Below are positions 1 to 6,902 of a DNA stretch of 10,107 nt, piece by piece. The translations under genes and the position numbers were made by a program. Source of the stretch: JBBRGG01 sp038240875 (GTDB taxonomy: Bacteria; Planctomycetota; Phycisphaerae; Phycisphaerales; UBA1924); NCBI GenBank assembly GCA_038240875.1, contig JBBRGG010000133.1:1-10107 (forward strand). Reading direction: 5' to 3'. Every line of letters starts with the position of its first letter. Position 1 is the first letter of the stretch. The notes below the pieces were generated by a model, which saw only the letters and a list, made by a program, of their open reading frames with translations, searched no databases and was not told where the DNA came from.

Positions 1-646
1 AGTGCGAGCAGCGCCAATGTTGGTCACGCCGCCGGGCGCGACGATGGGGCCGTTTCTCCGCGATTGGACGATGCGATCGTTCCAGGGCTTGGCCGAAGAT
101 TCGCCCAACGTACAAGCGCAGGTTCAAAGCGAGGTCCAGTGGGCGAGTGCGGCTCTTTTGCACAAAGCCGTGGCAACCACGCGCGTAAGTTCCGATGTTG
201 AGGATCCTGCGGCAGACCCAAACGCCTTGATGGCGCTCGGCCGCGACTCGTGGGAGCTTTTCGTTGAGAATCGAATTCCTGCTGAAGTAATCGAGGCTTC
301 ATCGAAGGACAAGACAATCGAGCTTTCGCGCGAATCGGTGACGTTATTCGTTGGGCCGTTGGGGGTTCCCGATGCGGTGGTGCGAGTATCGCGCGTGGGC
401 GTCGTCGAAGCGACGGGCCCCAAGGCGAACTTGTTCCCAAGGCTTGTGCCTATCACACGGGGGCATGATCGCTGGTCGTTTCGGCTGCCGATTAATGACG
501 TGGTGATCGGACCAGAGCAGGTGTTGCGTGTGGGTATTGTGCGTACGGACGCGATGGGTCGGCGTTGGTCCTTCCCGCGTGCGATGCTGCCTTGGGAAGT
601 TGAGCCTGCTCGCGTCGCGTTCAACCTTGCGGCGTGGTCGAAATGA
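1..646 (+). CDS. Unrecognised protein, 3' portion (5' end outside window)
   Basis: An open frame runs from the window edge to a TGA at 644-646, giving about 214 residues. A GTG at position 2 could be read as a start, but the frame is open to the edge, so the gene is most likely truncated at its 5' end. I do not recognise the family. The visible part has no transmembrane segment, signal peptide or metal-binding motif. The C-terminal half (from about residue 105) is rich in short valine/isoleucine runs alternating with turns, as in VTLFVGPLGVPDAVVRVSRV and VLRVGIVRTDAMGRRWSFPR, which suggests a beta-sandwich-like domain; this is only an impression from composition. Codon use looks like its neighbours. 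The gene converges on the VWA gene with a 47-base gap. Confidence 0.6.
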   Translation, partial: VRAAPMLVTPPGATMGPFLRDWTMRSFQGLAEDSPNVQAQVQSEVQWASAALLHKAVATTRVSSDVEDPAADPNALMALGRDSWELFVENRIPAEVIEASSKDKTIELSRESVTLFVGPLGVPDAVVRVSRVGVVEATGPKANLFPRLVPITRGHDRWSFRLPINDVVIGPEQVLRVGIVRTDAMGRRWSFPRAMLPWEVEPARVAFNLAAWSK

Positions 647-647
647 T

Positions 648-702
648 CGAGCTTGATTGAAATTACCACAGATGCTTAGCCAAATTCAAAGAATTAAGCT
701 CG
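648..702. terminator. Imperfect inverted repeat between convergent genes, possible bidirectional terminator
   Basis: CGAGCTTGATT at 648-658 pairs with AATTAAGCTCG at 692-702, 11 positions with one G-T wobble, around a 33-base loop. It fills the gap between two converging stop codons, where a shared terminator is expected. There is no clear T-tract on either side, the loop is long, and the right arm runs into the last codons of the minus-strand gene, so this is tentative. Confidence 0.25.
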
Positions 703-3054
703 CGCCTTGCGTGCATATACAAGCCATTCAATACAGAGCAACACCGCTGCGGCGATCAGTAACCATGTCCAAATCTCGCGCTCAGATGAGCCTGTTTCTA
801 TGCCTTTGAGGCTCACGCCATCGACTTGGACACGCGCAGGGCTGGCCAGCGTACTCTCGGTTGCATCGAGCATGTTTACTGCGATTGCTCGTTCACGAGC
901 CCCCTCGACGCGATACAGCCCTGCCCGCTCGATCCGTCCCAGCGCTACGGCTCGTGACGAAGAAGCATCGTTGTTGCCAGCCGTGCCGGTGATCCTGGTC
1001 GCAGGCACATCGACGCGAAGATCGGTCCCCGCTGTTGCCGCACCTTTCACGATGATCTCGCGCGGCGAGGTTCGTGAACTTCCTACGACGCTCACGGCCG
1101 CCGCTTCGCCCGCTCGAAAGGCTCGGCCAGATTCTTCCTCGCCCCGCAGCGTGAGCGTGTCAATGGTGTTGGCAAGAAAGATCGGAAACGAAGCCTGGAC
1201 TGGCCAATTTGATTCCGCGAGAGAGAACGCGACCGCGATCCTCTCAACGCCTGAAACCCTGGGTCCTGCGCTACCCGAACTTGCTGTGTCTCGCGCGCGT
1301 CCAGCGTCGGCATCTTCGATAGCGATGATGACCGGACCTTCGCTGGTGCGCGCGAGTTCTGCAATGTTTGACCGGCTTTGTTCGATGGCAAATCGTGTTC
1401 CAAGCCCAACCCGAAGCGCATCGAGTGTGACGTCGCGCATCACCGGGTGCTCACGCTTCCAGAGAACGATGCCGCCACTTGGTCGCGCTGGCAAGGCAGT
1501 ATCGCCAGTTACTGCGCCGCTGCGTGTTAAGCCTGTGGCCAGCTTCGAGCGCTCCGCCTCGTCATCGATGAAGCGAACGCCATCGATGTTCGGCATTCCG
1601 CCAAAGTGCACGCTGGCAACCGGCGGCATTCGTGTCGGTGTCACGCGATCAAAGATGACAACATCGGGCCAAGCCGTTGCTGTGCGAGCGTTGGTGTCTG
1701 CAAGCATCGCTTCAACCTGAACCTCACGCCAATCAAGGATTTCTTTCACGCGCATTTCCGCGAGCGCATCTTGCAGCAGTAACCCTGCAACATCATCGCC
1801 CGCGTCGGCACTCGTGATTGCGGGGTCGGGCCTTACCAGCGCGACGGTCGGGACCTTTGCATCGGGCACGATCAATGTCGACGCGTTGTCCGCTTCAAGA
1901 ATATCGGCAACTTCCAGCCGTGCTACAACGATGCCACCAAGAGCCGTCGGCCTTTCAAAGATCACGCTTGTGCGGCCTGGTCCGCGCGCGTTCTCATCAA
2001 GTGCGGCGATCCTGAGCGCACGCCGATCAACGACGCCACCATCCACTGATAGCGTCACGCCAACGGTTGCGGCGGCCCCGGTTGCGTTGAGCACTTCGAC
2101 AAAGATGCGAAGCATTGCCGGGTCTTTGTAGTCACGCTTTGCCGCCATCCCGACGATGCCAAAGTTGTTGTACGACTCGATAGGAGTTGGTCCGGCATCT
2201 GCGCTAGTTGTGCTTTGCAGCGTTTGATCTTGTGGCGTTATTATTTGTACACTCTTTGGACCGATACGTTCAAAGCGAATCCTCGTACCCGCGATTGACC
2301 CTTCGGGCAAACCGGCGTACGACCCATCGCCGATGACGTACACGGTGACCGGCTCGTTGCCTGCGGCTTCATCTAAGGCTGATGGGGTTGCAAGCGCTTC
2401 GATCAGCGCGAACGCGGCCTTTAAGTTTCCCGGCTCATCTGTGGGCGTGATGGCATCGATTGCATCGGTGAGGGTTCGAGCGGATGATGTAAAGGTTGTT
2501 CGCCCGCTAGCCTCGGCAGCAAATGTCACGACGGCGAATTGCCTTTGTCCTACGCTGCGACGCAACTCGCTTACCAGAGCCTTTGCGCGTTGCTTGGCGG
2601 CTTCAAGCCGCGAGATGGATTGGCCGCGGCTGAGGCCTTTATCGCTCGATTCGGCACCGGACGTACTCGAATCTGTTCTTGCCCCCGCTGAACTTGCCCC
2701 CGCTAAACTTGCCCCCGCTGAACTTGAAGTGCTCATGTCCAGCGCGTTCATCGATGCCGACCGATCGATCAGCAAGATCACGCGGCTGGTCACCGCCGAA
2801 TCTCCTTGCACCACAGGCCTGCCTATCGCGACGATCAGTAATCCAAGAATTACAAGATGCAAGAGCAAGAGCCACGACGCACGAATCATGCGCAAGGGGA
2901 CATTTGCCTGCACGTCGTCCGAAGCCTTTGGCCAAAACTGGATCGTGGAAACCCGGACAGGCCTTCTGCGAAGTTTGAGAAAGTACAGCGCGAGCAGAGC
3001 GGGCACTGCCAACGCCGCCGCCGAGATCGCTGTCCATGGTGCAAGTAACTCCAT
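694..3054 (-). CDS. BatA-like membrane protein with von Willebrand factor A domain
   Basis: A 786-residue inner-membrane protein of the BatA / N-terminal double-transmembrane-domain family. Residues 1-30 and about 58-80 are hydrophobic segments flanking a basic loop (KLRRRPVRVST), the family hallmark. A VWA domain follows (about 91-265) with the metal-binding DxSxS motif intact at D97, S99, S101 (DRSASM) and a later acidic strand end at VIGDG (D243). Residues about 305-400 match the Ig-like region seen in such proteins, with the ARLEVADILEADNAS stretch. Residues 465-480 (DVVIFDRVTPTRMP) and the SNWPVQASFPIFLANTIDTL segment near 620-640 match the C-terminal glutamine-amidotransferase-like part. 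A last membrane helix (about 762-780) ends in basic ARKARA. Homologues often lie beside MoxR ATPase and DUF58 genes; neither is in this window. The exact role is unknown; it is probably part of an envelope chaperone or stress complex. Start is ATG at 3052-3054, with no Shine-Dalgarno visible. Between the metal-binding loop and helix 1 lies a Ser/Ala/Gly-rich insertion of about 42 residues. Confidence 0.87.
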   Translation of the reverse strand: MELLAPWTAISAAALAVPALLALYFLKLRRRPVRVSTIQFWPKASDDVQANVPLRMIRASWLLLLHLVILGLLIVAIGRPVVQGDSAVTSRVILLIDRSASMNALDMSTSSSAGASLAGASSAGARTDSSTSGAESSDKGLSRGQSISRLEAAKQRAKALVSELRRSVGQRQFAVVTFAAEASGRTTFTSSARTLTDAIDAITPTDEPGNLKAAFALIEALATPSALDEAAGNEPVTVYVIGDGSYAGLPEGSIAGTRIRFERIGPKSVQIITPQDQTLQSTTSADAGPTPIESYNNFGIVGMAAKRDYKDPAMLRIFVEVLNATGAAATVGVTLSVDGGVVDRRALRIAALDENARGPGRTSVIFERPTALGGIVVARLEVADILEADNASTLIVPDAKVPTVALVRPDPAITSADAGDDVAGLLLQDALAEMRVKEILDWREVQVEAMLADTNARTATAWPDVVIFDRVTPTRMPPVASVHFGGMPNIDGVRFIDDEAERSKLATGLTRSGAVTGDTALPARPSGGIVLWKREHPVMRDVTLDALRVGLGTRFAIEQSRSNIAELARTSEGPVIIAIEDADAGRARDTASSGSAGPRVSGVERIAVAFSLAESNWPVQASFPIFLANTIDTLTLRGEEESGRAFRAGEAAAVSVVGSSRTSPREIIVKGAATAGTDLRVDVPATRITGTAGNNDASSSRAVALGRIERAGLYRVEGARERAIAVNMLDATESTLASPARVQVDGVSLKGIETGSSEREIWTWLLIAAAVLLCIEWLVYARKARA
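2678..2722. repeat. Three tandem copies of a 15-bp unit inside the VWA gene
   Basis: The unit CTTGCCCCCGCTGAA occurs at 2678-2692, 2693-2707 (one change, G to A) and 2708-2722, followed by a further partial CTTG. Fifteen bases keep the frame, and on the coding strand it yields the repeated Ser/Ala/Gly series SAGASLAGASSAGA in the linker after the metal-binding motif. Confidence 0.95.
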
Positions 3055-3703
3055 ACGAACAAAGCGTAGTGGGGGTTGTGGCGTGCCACGCGAGTCGCAT
3101 TGGTCGAGCTTTGGTGGCTAATCCAAGATGCAACGCAGAGGTCTGGGTCGTGACTACGAGCGGCGCGGCGTTCGAAAGCAGCTTGGTTGGTTCAGCGGCT
3201 CTGCGTGTGCTTTGATCGAGTACGCAGGAGGCACTCGTAAAGGGCAAATGTGAGGAGTGTGCACAATGGCTCAAATCGTTCTGACCTGCATAGCAAGAAT
3301 CTCGTAAGCCATTTCAACGTAAAGCACACCTCGATGAATCACTGCTTGGTGGCATCTCTGGCTGTGATGTGGCAAGCATTGGACAGCCATGGGCAACCAT
3401 GCGTCATCTTCGGGTAACCACAGACAAACATCTGTTATCGGTCGTTATGTTTCGACGACAGCGGAAAGTTTACATTTCGAATTTGTGGCATATTCCAATT
3501 GCGCGGGCATGTTTAGTCATAACGCGGTAACAAGCTGTCGAGACGCTCTGTCGCTCTACATAAAGAACGGCTGTACACATGCCCGTAATACCTGCTGAGC
3601 TTTGGGCTTGGATTAGGTGCGTGAGGCAATGGCTCATGACTTGTGACTTCTTGGGTGTGTGCATTTGCTTGGTTCGATCAAACGTATTTCAGGAGTAGCG
3701 AAG
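3055..3703. other. Long intergenic spacer between divergent genes
   Basis: About 650 bases separate the VWA start from the first DNRLRE gene. Short open frames here (for example 3389-3598 plus, and 3470-3664 minus) have no recognisable protein character or ribosome binding site, and I do not call them. Structural elements seen: a 5-bp hairpin with a GCAA tetraloop at 3388-3401 (CATGG-GCAA-CCATG); GGCTGT/ACAGCC arms at 3360-3365 and 3383-3388; and a 9-bp inverted repeat, CGGGCATGT at 3504-3512 with ACATGCCCG at 3577-3585. Promoters for both flanking genes must lie here, but I could not pick a convincing one. Confidence 0.5.
3691..3695 (+). promoter_or_regulatory. Ribosome binding site deciding the start at 3704
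   Basis: AGGAG lies 8 bases before the ATG at 3704. This selects that ATG over a GTG at 3659 in the same frame, and the resulting protein begins directly with a signal peptide. Confidence 0.8.
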
Positions 3704-4459
3704 ATGCGTATCCAGAAGATTGCCGCGGCTGCAGTTGTGTGCCTGGCTGCTGGCGCGTGCTTTGCCGGCGACCCGCCTATCGCGAGCGTTTCTCTCAGTG
3801 CGCTCAAGGACAATACTCTCTATCAGTCTACCACTGGCGCATTGTCCAATGGCATTGGTGGTGGCTTCTTTGCTGGCCGTACTAACCAAGCGAACAACTC
3901 GATCCGTCGCGGCTTGATCGCATTTGATCTTTCGGGCATCCCCGCTGGCGCGGCCATTACCAGCGTAACTTTGCGGCTAGTTCTGGATGTGACCAACTCG
4001 GGCGCGGTGAACATTGGCACGCACCGCCTTCTTAATAACTGGGGCGAGAGCGGGAGCGATGCCGGTCAAAACGCTGGTGGTAGCGGCGTTCCCGCAGAAT
4101 CTGGTGACGCTACTTGGCTCCACAAATTCTCCAACACACAGTTGTGGTCGAGTCCCGGTGGCGATTTCTCCGCAACCGCCTCAGCAACCACCAGCGTTGA
4201 CAACCCCGGCGTGTATCTCTGGTCGAGCGCGGCCTTGCTCGCAGACGTTCAGGCTTGGCAGAACGAACCCGCCGCCAACAACGGCTGGCTTATTCGTGGC
4301 GACGAAAGCACGGCTGGCTCGGCCAAGCGGTTCTGGTCGCGTCAGGCACAGTTCGAGCAGAATCGTCCTTCGCTCATTATTGAGTACGTGATTCCGACTC
4401 CTAACGCGCTCGGCTTAATGAGCGTTGCTGGGCTCGCTGCGGCTCGCCGTCGTCGTTGA
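3704..4459 (+). CDS. Exported DNRLRE-type protein with PEP-CTERM-like sorting signal (copy 1)
   Basis: A 251-residue secreted protein. It opens with a signal peptide, MRIQKIAAAAVVCLAAGACF, with probable cleavage after the alanine of CFA before GD. Most of the mature protein resembles the DNRLRE-type beta-sandwich domain: a start of the form KDNTLYQ, then the RRGLIAFDLSGIPAGAAITS block (the family's conserved R-G-L-I-x-F-D-L-S-x-I-P-x-G signature), and a late LIIEYV strand. These domains occur in extracellular and adhesive or carbohydrate-associated proteins; no enzyme activity is implied. The tail is VIPTPNALGLMSVAGLAAAR followed by RRR: a PTP motif, a hydrophobic stretch and a terminal arginine cluster, the tripartite layout of exosortase-type sorting signals as seen in Phycisphaerae. 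It is likely anchored or processed at the cell surface. A paralogue follows 149 bases downstream on the same strand. No terminator is obvious after the stop. Confidence 0.85.
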   Translation: MRIQKIAAAAVVCLAAGACFAGDPPIASVSLSALKDNTLYQSTTGALSNGIGGGFFAGRTNQANNSIRRGLIAFDLSGIPAGAAITSVTLRLVLDVTNSGAVNIGTHRLLNNWGESGSDAGQNAGGSGVPAESGDATWLHKFSNTQLWSSPGGDFSATASATTSVDNPGVYLWSSAALLADVQAWQNEPAANNGWLIRGDESTAGSAKRFWSRQAQFEQNRPSLIIEYVIPTPNALGLMSVAGLAAARRRR

Positions 4460-4608
4460 AGCCGTAATCATTGTGGTAGTTGTCTTTGAGAGCGACACGA
4501 CGCCTGTAGTTGTGTGATCACCCTGAAATTCTTTAGGATTAGTCGTATATATCGCAAGCCTAACGCACGTGATTGCGAACGTGTGCGGCTCGTAGGAGCG
4601 GTCGTCAT
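4460..4608 (+). other. Spacer between the two DNRLRE paralogues
   Basis: There are 149 bases without a gene. An AT-rich TATATA at 4546-4551 could be a -10 box, but the sequence 16 to 18 bases upstream (around TGAAAT) is a poor -35 match, so an independent promoter for copy 2 is only possible. GTAGTTGT occurs twice as a direct repeat. The arms GCTC and GAGC flank GTAG just at the ribosome binding site of copy 2 and could form a small 4-bp hairpin over it. Confidence 0.35.
4594..4598 (+). promoter_or_regulatory. Ribosome binding site deciding the start at 4609
   Basis: AGGAG lies 10 bases upstream of the ATG at 4609. An in-frame upstream start at 4573 would place 12 basic residues before the signal peptide and has no comparable site, so the later ATG is preferred. 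Confidence 0.75.
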
Positions 4609-5373
4609 ATGCGTAGCAAGTCATTCTCGGCGTGCGTAGTTATTATTTCTTCCAGCATTTTGGCCGGCTTGACCCACGCAGAGATAGTGACGCTCGCGCC
4701 AAGCCAGGACAACACGCTCTTTCAGAATTCGGCGGGCTTTCTGTCCAACGGGTCTGGAGAGTACATGTTTGTGGGCCGTACTGCAGCGCGTGGCGGCAGC
4801 GCTCTGCGACGTGGGTTGATCCAGTTCGATCTCTCGGTGATTCCTGCGGGAAGCATGATTACCGGCGCGACGCTCACGATGAATGTCAATTGGTTCCGTG
4901 GTGGGGCCATCAACATTGGTCTGCATCCTTTGCTTGCATCCTGGGGCGAAGGCGTCAGCAACGCAGGCGGCGGCGAGTCTGGTGGTGGTGGCGGTGGTGC
5001 CGCTTCAGAGCCAAATGATGCGACGTGGATCTCGCGATTCCAAGGCGGTGCGGCGTGGACGACCGCCGGTGGAGACTTTAATGCCAATGCCTCCGCAACA
5101 AGGAGCGTCTCTGGTACCGGTTTTTACTCCTGGTCAAGTGCTGGAATGGTCGCCAACCTGCAAACCTGGCTGAGCAACCCACAGCAAAACTCTGGTTGGA
5201 TGATGAAAGCCCCGGAGACCTCTATTGGGAACGCCAAGCGCTTTGCCTCGCGCGAGAACGCCGACCCAAGTCTTCGCCCAAACTTGGTTGTGACGTATGT
5301 GATCCCAACTCCCGGCGCGACAATCGCGCTGGCGGGGATGGGTTTGGTCGGAGCGGTACGCCGCCGGCGGTAA
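4609..5373 (+). CDS. Exported DNRLRE-type protein with PEP-CTERM-like sorting signal (copy 2)
   Basis: A 254-residue paralogue of the preceding gene, alignable over almost its whole length. Shared blocks include QDNTLFQ, LSNGSG, GRT, the RRGLIQFDLSVIPAGSMITG core, GGAINIG, NDATW, GGDF-A-ASAT-SV, YSWSSA, GNAKRF-SR and the VIPTPGA tail. The signal peptide covers about the first 24 residues, with probable cleavage after THA before EIV. The C-terminus is VIPTPGATIALAGMGLVGAV plus RRRR: the same PTP, hydrophobic and arginine-cluster layout. It differs from copy 1 by a glycine-rich run (GGGESGGGGGGAA, codons at about 4966-5004) where copy 1 has a shorter, more mixed sequence. The function is unknown; a surface or extracellular structural or binding role is inferred from the domain and sorting signal. 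Two adjacent diverged copies indicate an old tandem duplication. Confidence 0.85.
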   Translation: MRSKSFSACVVIISSSILAGLTHAEIVTLAPSQDNTLFQNSAGFLSNGSGEYMFVGRTAARGGSALRRGLIQFDLSVIPAGSMITGATLTMNVNWFRGGAINIGLHPLLASWGEGVSNAGGGESGGGGGGAASEPNDATWISRFQGGAAWTTAGGDFNANASATRSVSGTGFYSWSSAGMVANLQTWLSNPQQNSGWMMKAPETSIGNAKRFASRENADPSLRPNLVVTYVIPTPGATIALAGMGLVGAVRRRR

Positions 5374-5523
5374 GTAGGAGCTATTAGAAACTGAATGCGA
5401 CTTGTCCAGCGTATCCTCAAGGCAATGTGAGGACACGCGCGAGAAGTCAGCTGAGCATCGGACGATTGCCGACGCATCATCGGCGAATATGCTTCGCTCG
5501 CGTGCCGATTCTGGAGCCGCGCC
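5374..5523 (+). other. Leader region upstream of the Kbl-like gene
   Basis: A 150-base gap containing several stem-loops. The first, 5411-5436, has TCCTCA (5414-5419) pairing with TGAGGA (5428-5433) around an 8-base loop, extended by two outer pairs across a mismatch. It could end transcription of the upstream gene, but there is no T-tract. Closer to the gene, GCCGA (5468-5472) pairs with TCGGC (5480-5484), while GCGAA (5483-5487) pairs with TTCGC (5493-5497). The last two hairpins overlap and so compete. I see no conserved glycine-riboswitch core. Confidence 0.4.
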
Positions 5524-6825
5524 ATGTCTACCACAACGTCCGACCCACGAAGCATCCACCCCCAAACTCAAACCACGCAGGCAAGGCCATTTGACGCGCG
5601 AGCCGACACGCTCTTTGCCCAGCTTCGCGAAGGCGGCTTGTGGAAAGAGCTTCAGACGCTTGATAGCCCGATGGACGCAGAAGTAACCATGCTCCGCAAC
5701 GGGCGCGCGGAAAAGGTCCTCTGCTTTTGCTCCAACAACTATCTTGGTCTGGCGAATCACCCCGAAGTGATTGAGGCGGGTATTGCCGCACTCAAACAGT
5801 TTGGCGCGGGGACTGCGTCGGTGCGGTTCATCTGTGGCACCTTCTCGCCACACCATGCTTTGGAAGACGCCATCGCGCGGTACATGGGCACCGAAGCGTC
5901 ATACACCTTTGTCAGCGCGTGGACTGCGAACGAAGCTGTCTTCCCAACGTTGTGCGAAGCTGGCGACACGATCATCTCTGATGAGTTAAACCACGCCTGC
6001 ATCATCGACGCGGTCCGGCTCGCGACCACGATCAAGAAAGGCATCTTCAAGTCGGTCTATCGCAACAACACACTCGAAGGTGAAAAAAGTCTTCGCGTGG
6101 CCCTCGAAGCGGCGCGCGCAAACAAAGAAGCCACCGGACAGATTTGGGTCGTGACCGATGGCGTATTTTCCATGGAAGGCTCGATCGCGAACCTCCCCGC
6201 GATGCGAGCGATGTGCGATGAATACAACGCGATGCTCGTCGTTGACGATTCCCATGGCCATGGCGTGATGGGCACGCTCGGTCGAGGCACGCACGAACAC
6301 TGGGGCATGATCGATCCGGTTGAGCCTGCGGCTTCTGCAACAACTAAAGCTCGTGTTGACCTCTTCACCGGCACGCTCGGCAAGGCGCTTGGTGGCGGCG
6401 CGGGCGGCTTTGTCGCGGGATCCCGCCGGGCAATCGACATGATCGTGCAGCGCGCCAGGCCCACCCTCTTTAGCAACGCGCTTCCCGTCACGGTCGCCGC
6501 GAGTGCGCACAAGGCAATCGAAATTCTGCTTCGCGAGCCAGAGCGTGTTCAGCGGCTGCGCGACAACGTGCACTTCGCGCGCGAAGCGCTCAAGGCTGGC
6601 GGGTTTGACGTTCTTCCCAGCCCCACTGCGATCTGCCCCATCATCGTGCACGACACCGCCAAAGCCATTGCAATGAGCAAAAAACTTCTCGATCTTGGCG
6701 TCTTTGTCATCGGCTTTGGATACCCAGTGGTTCCCGAGGGGCACGCCCGCCTTCGCTGCCAGATTTCCGCAGCACACACCAAGGCACACATCAACACGCT
6801 GGTCTCGGCTCTCAAAAAGTTGTAG
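5524..6825 (+). CDS. kbl: Glycine C-acetyltransferase (2-amino-3-ketobutyrate CoA ligase)-like PLP enzyme
   Basis: A 433-residue member of the alpha-oxoamine synthase family, fold-type I PLP enzymes. Kbl cleaves 2-amino-3-oxobutyrate with CoA to glycine and acetyl-CoA, in the cytoplasm, after threonine dehydrogenase in threonine breakdown. Recognisable blocks: NNYLGLANHP (71-80); ASVRFICGT (98-106), closer to Kbl than to BioF or serine palmitoyltransferase; DELNHACIIDAVRL (153-166); TDGVFSMEG (211-219); VDDSHGHGVMG (240-250) with D241 and H244 for the cofactor ring; FTGTLGKALGGG (281-292) with K287 as the Schiff-base lysine; FSNALP and YPVVPEG near the end. The usual length is near 400; the excess is a roughly 20-residue polar N-terminus and a 12-residue-scale insertion (IDPVEPAASATTKA, 263-276) just before the K287 block. 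ATG at 5524 is preceded by GGAG at 5513-5516, 7 bases away. No threonine dehydrogenase gene lies in the window, so a different acyl-CoA or amino-acid substrate cannot be excluded. Confidence 0.85.
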   Translation: MSTTTSDPRSIHPQTQTTQARPFDARADTLFAQLREGGLWKELQTLDSPMDAEVTMLRNGRAEKVLCFCSNNYLGLANHPEVIEAGIAALKQFGAGTASVRFICGTFSPHHALEDAIARYMGTEASYTFVSAWTANEAVFPTLCEAGDTIISDELNHACIIDAVRLATTIKKGIFKSVYRNNTLEGEKSLRVALEAARANKEATGQIWVVTDGVFSMEGSIANLPAMRAMCDEYNAMLVVDDSHGHGVMGTLGRGTHEHWGMIDPVEPAASATTKARVDLFTGTLGKALGGGAGGFVAGSRRAIDMIVQRARPTLFSNALPVTVAASAHKAIEILLREPERVQRLRDNVHFAREALKAGGFDVLPSPTAICPIIVHDTAKAIAMSKKLLDLGVFVIGFGYPVVPEGHARLRCQISAAHTKAHINTLVSALKKL

Positions 6826-6828
6826 CAC

Positions 6829-6879
6829 GCCTGCTTGATTGCCCAGCCTGCTTGATTGACCAGCCTGCTTGATTGACCA
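6829..6879. repeat. Three tandem copies of a 17-bp unit after kbl
   Basis: GCCTGCTTGATTGCCCA at 6829-6845 is followed by two identical copies, GCCTGCTTGATTGACCA, at 6846-6862 and 6863-6879, so copy 1 differs from the other two at one base. It begins 3 bases after the stop codon at 6823-6825. Each full unit carries TTGATTGACC, and the second supplies a candidate -35 box for the next gene. Confidence 0.95.
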
Positions 6880-6885
6880 CACAAT
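6856..6885 (+). promoter_or_regulatory. Candidate sigma-70-type promoter for the prenyl synthase gene
   Basis: TTGACC at 6856-6861 (5 of 6 to TTGACA) and CACAAT at 6880-6885 (4 of 6 to TATAAT) are 18 bases apart. Transcription would start near 6892, a short distance before the hairpin at 6903-6921. The match is moderate and no extended -10 is visible. Confidence 0.35.
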
Positions 6886-6902
6886 AAATTGCTGCACCGG
6901 CG

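Noticed and set aside
2333..3121. Long plus-strand open frame opposite the start of the VWA gene
   Set aside because: It is antisense to a well-supported gene in a GC-rich region, where such shadow frames are common; its translation shows no domain.
3504..3585. 9-bp inverted repeat as a transposon end or attachment site
   Set aside because: No transposase or integrase gene and no target duplication were seen, and one such repeat at this spacing is expected by chance in a window of this size.
3389..3598. Possible small protein gene of 69 residues in the long spacer
   Set aside because: No ribosome binding site, no recognisable protein features, a cysteine- and histidine-scattered composition unlike the real genes, and no context.
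3659..3703. Earlier GTG start for the first DNRLRE protein
   Set aside because: It would place 15 residues before the signal peptide, whereas the ATG at 3704 has AGGAG at ideal spacing.
5374..5523. Glycine riboswitch before the Kbl-like gene
   Set aside because: This was considered because the enzyme makes or uses glycine, but the conserved core of that riboswitch is not visible; only simple hairpins are.
6829..6879. CRISPR array
   Set aside because: The copies are contiguous 17-bp units with no spacers, only three in number, and there are no cas genes.
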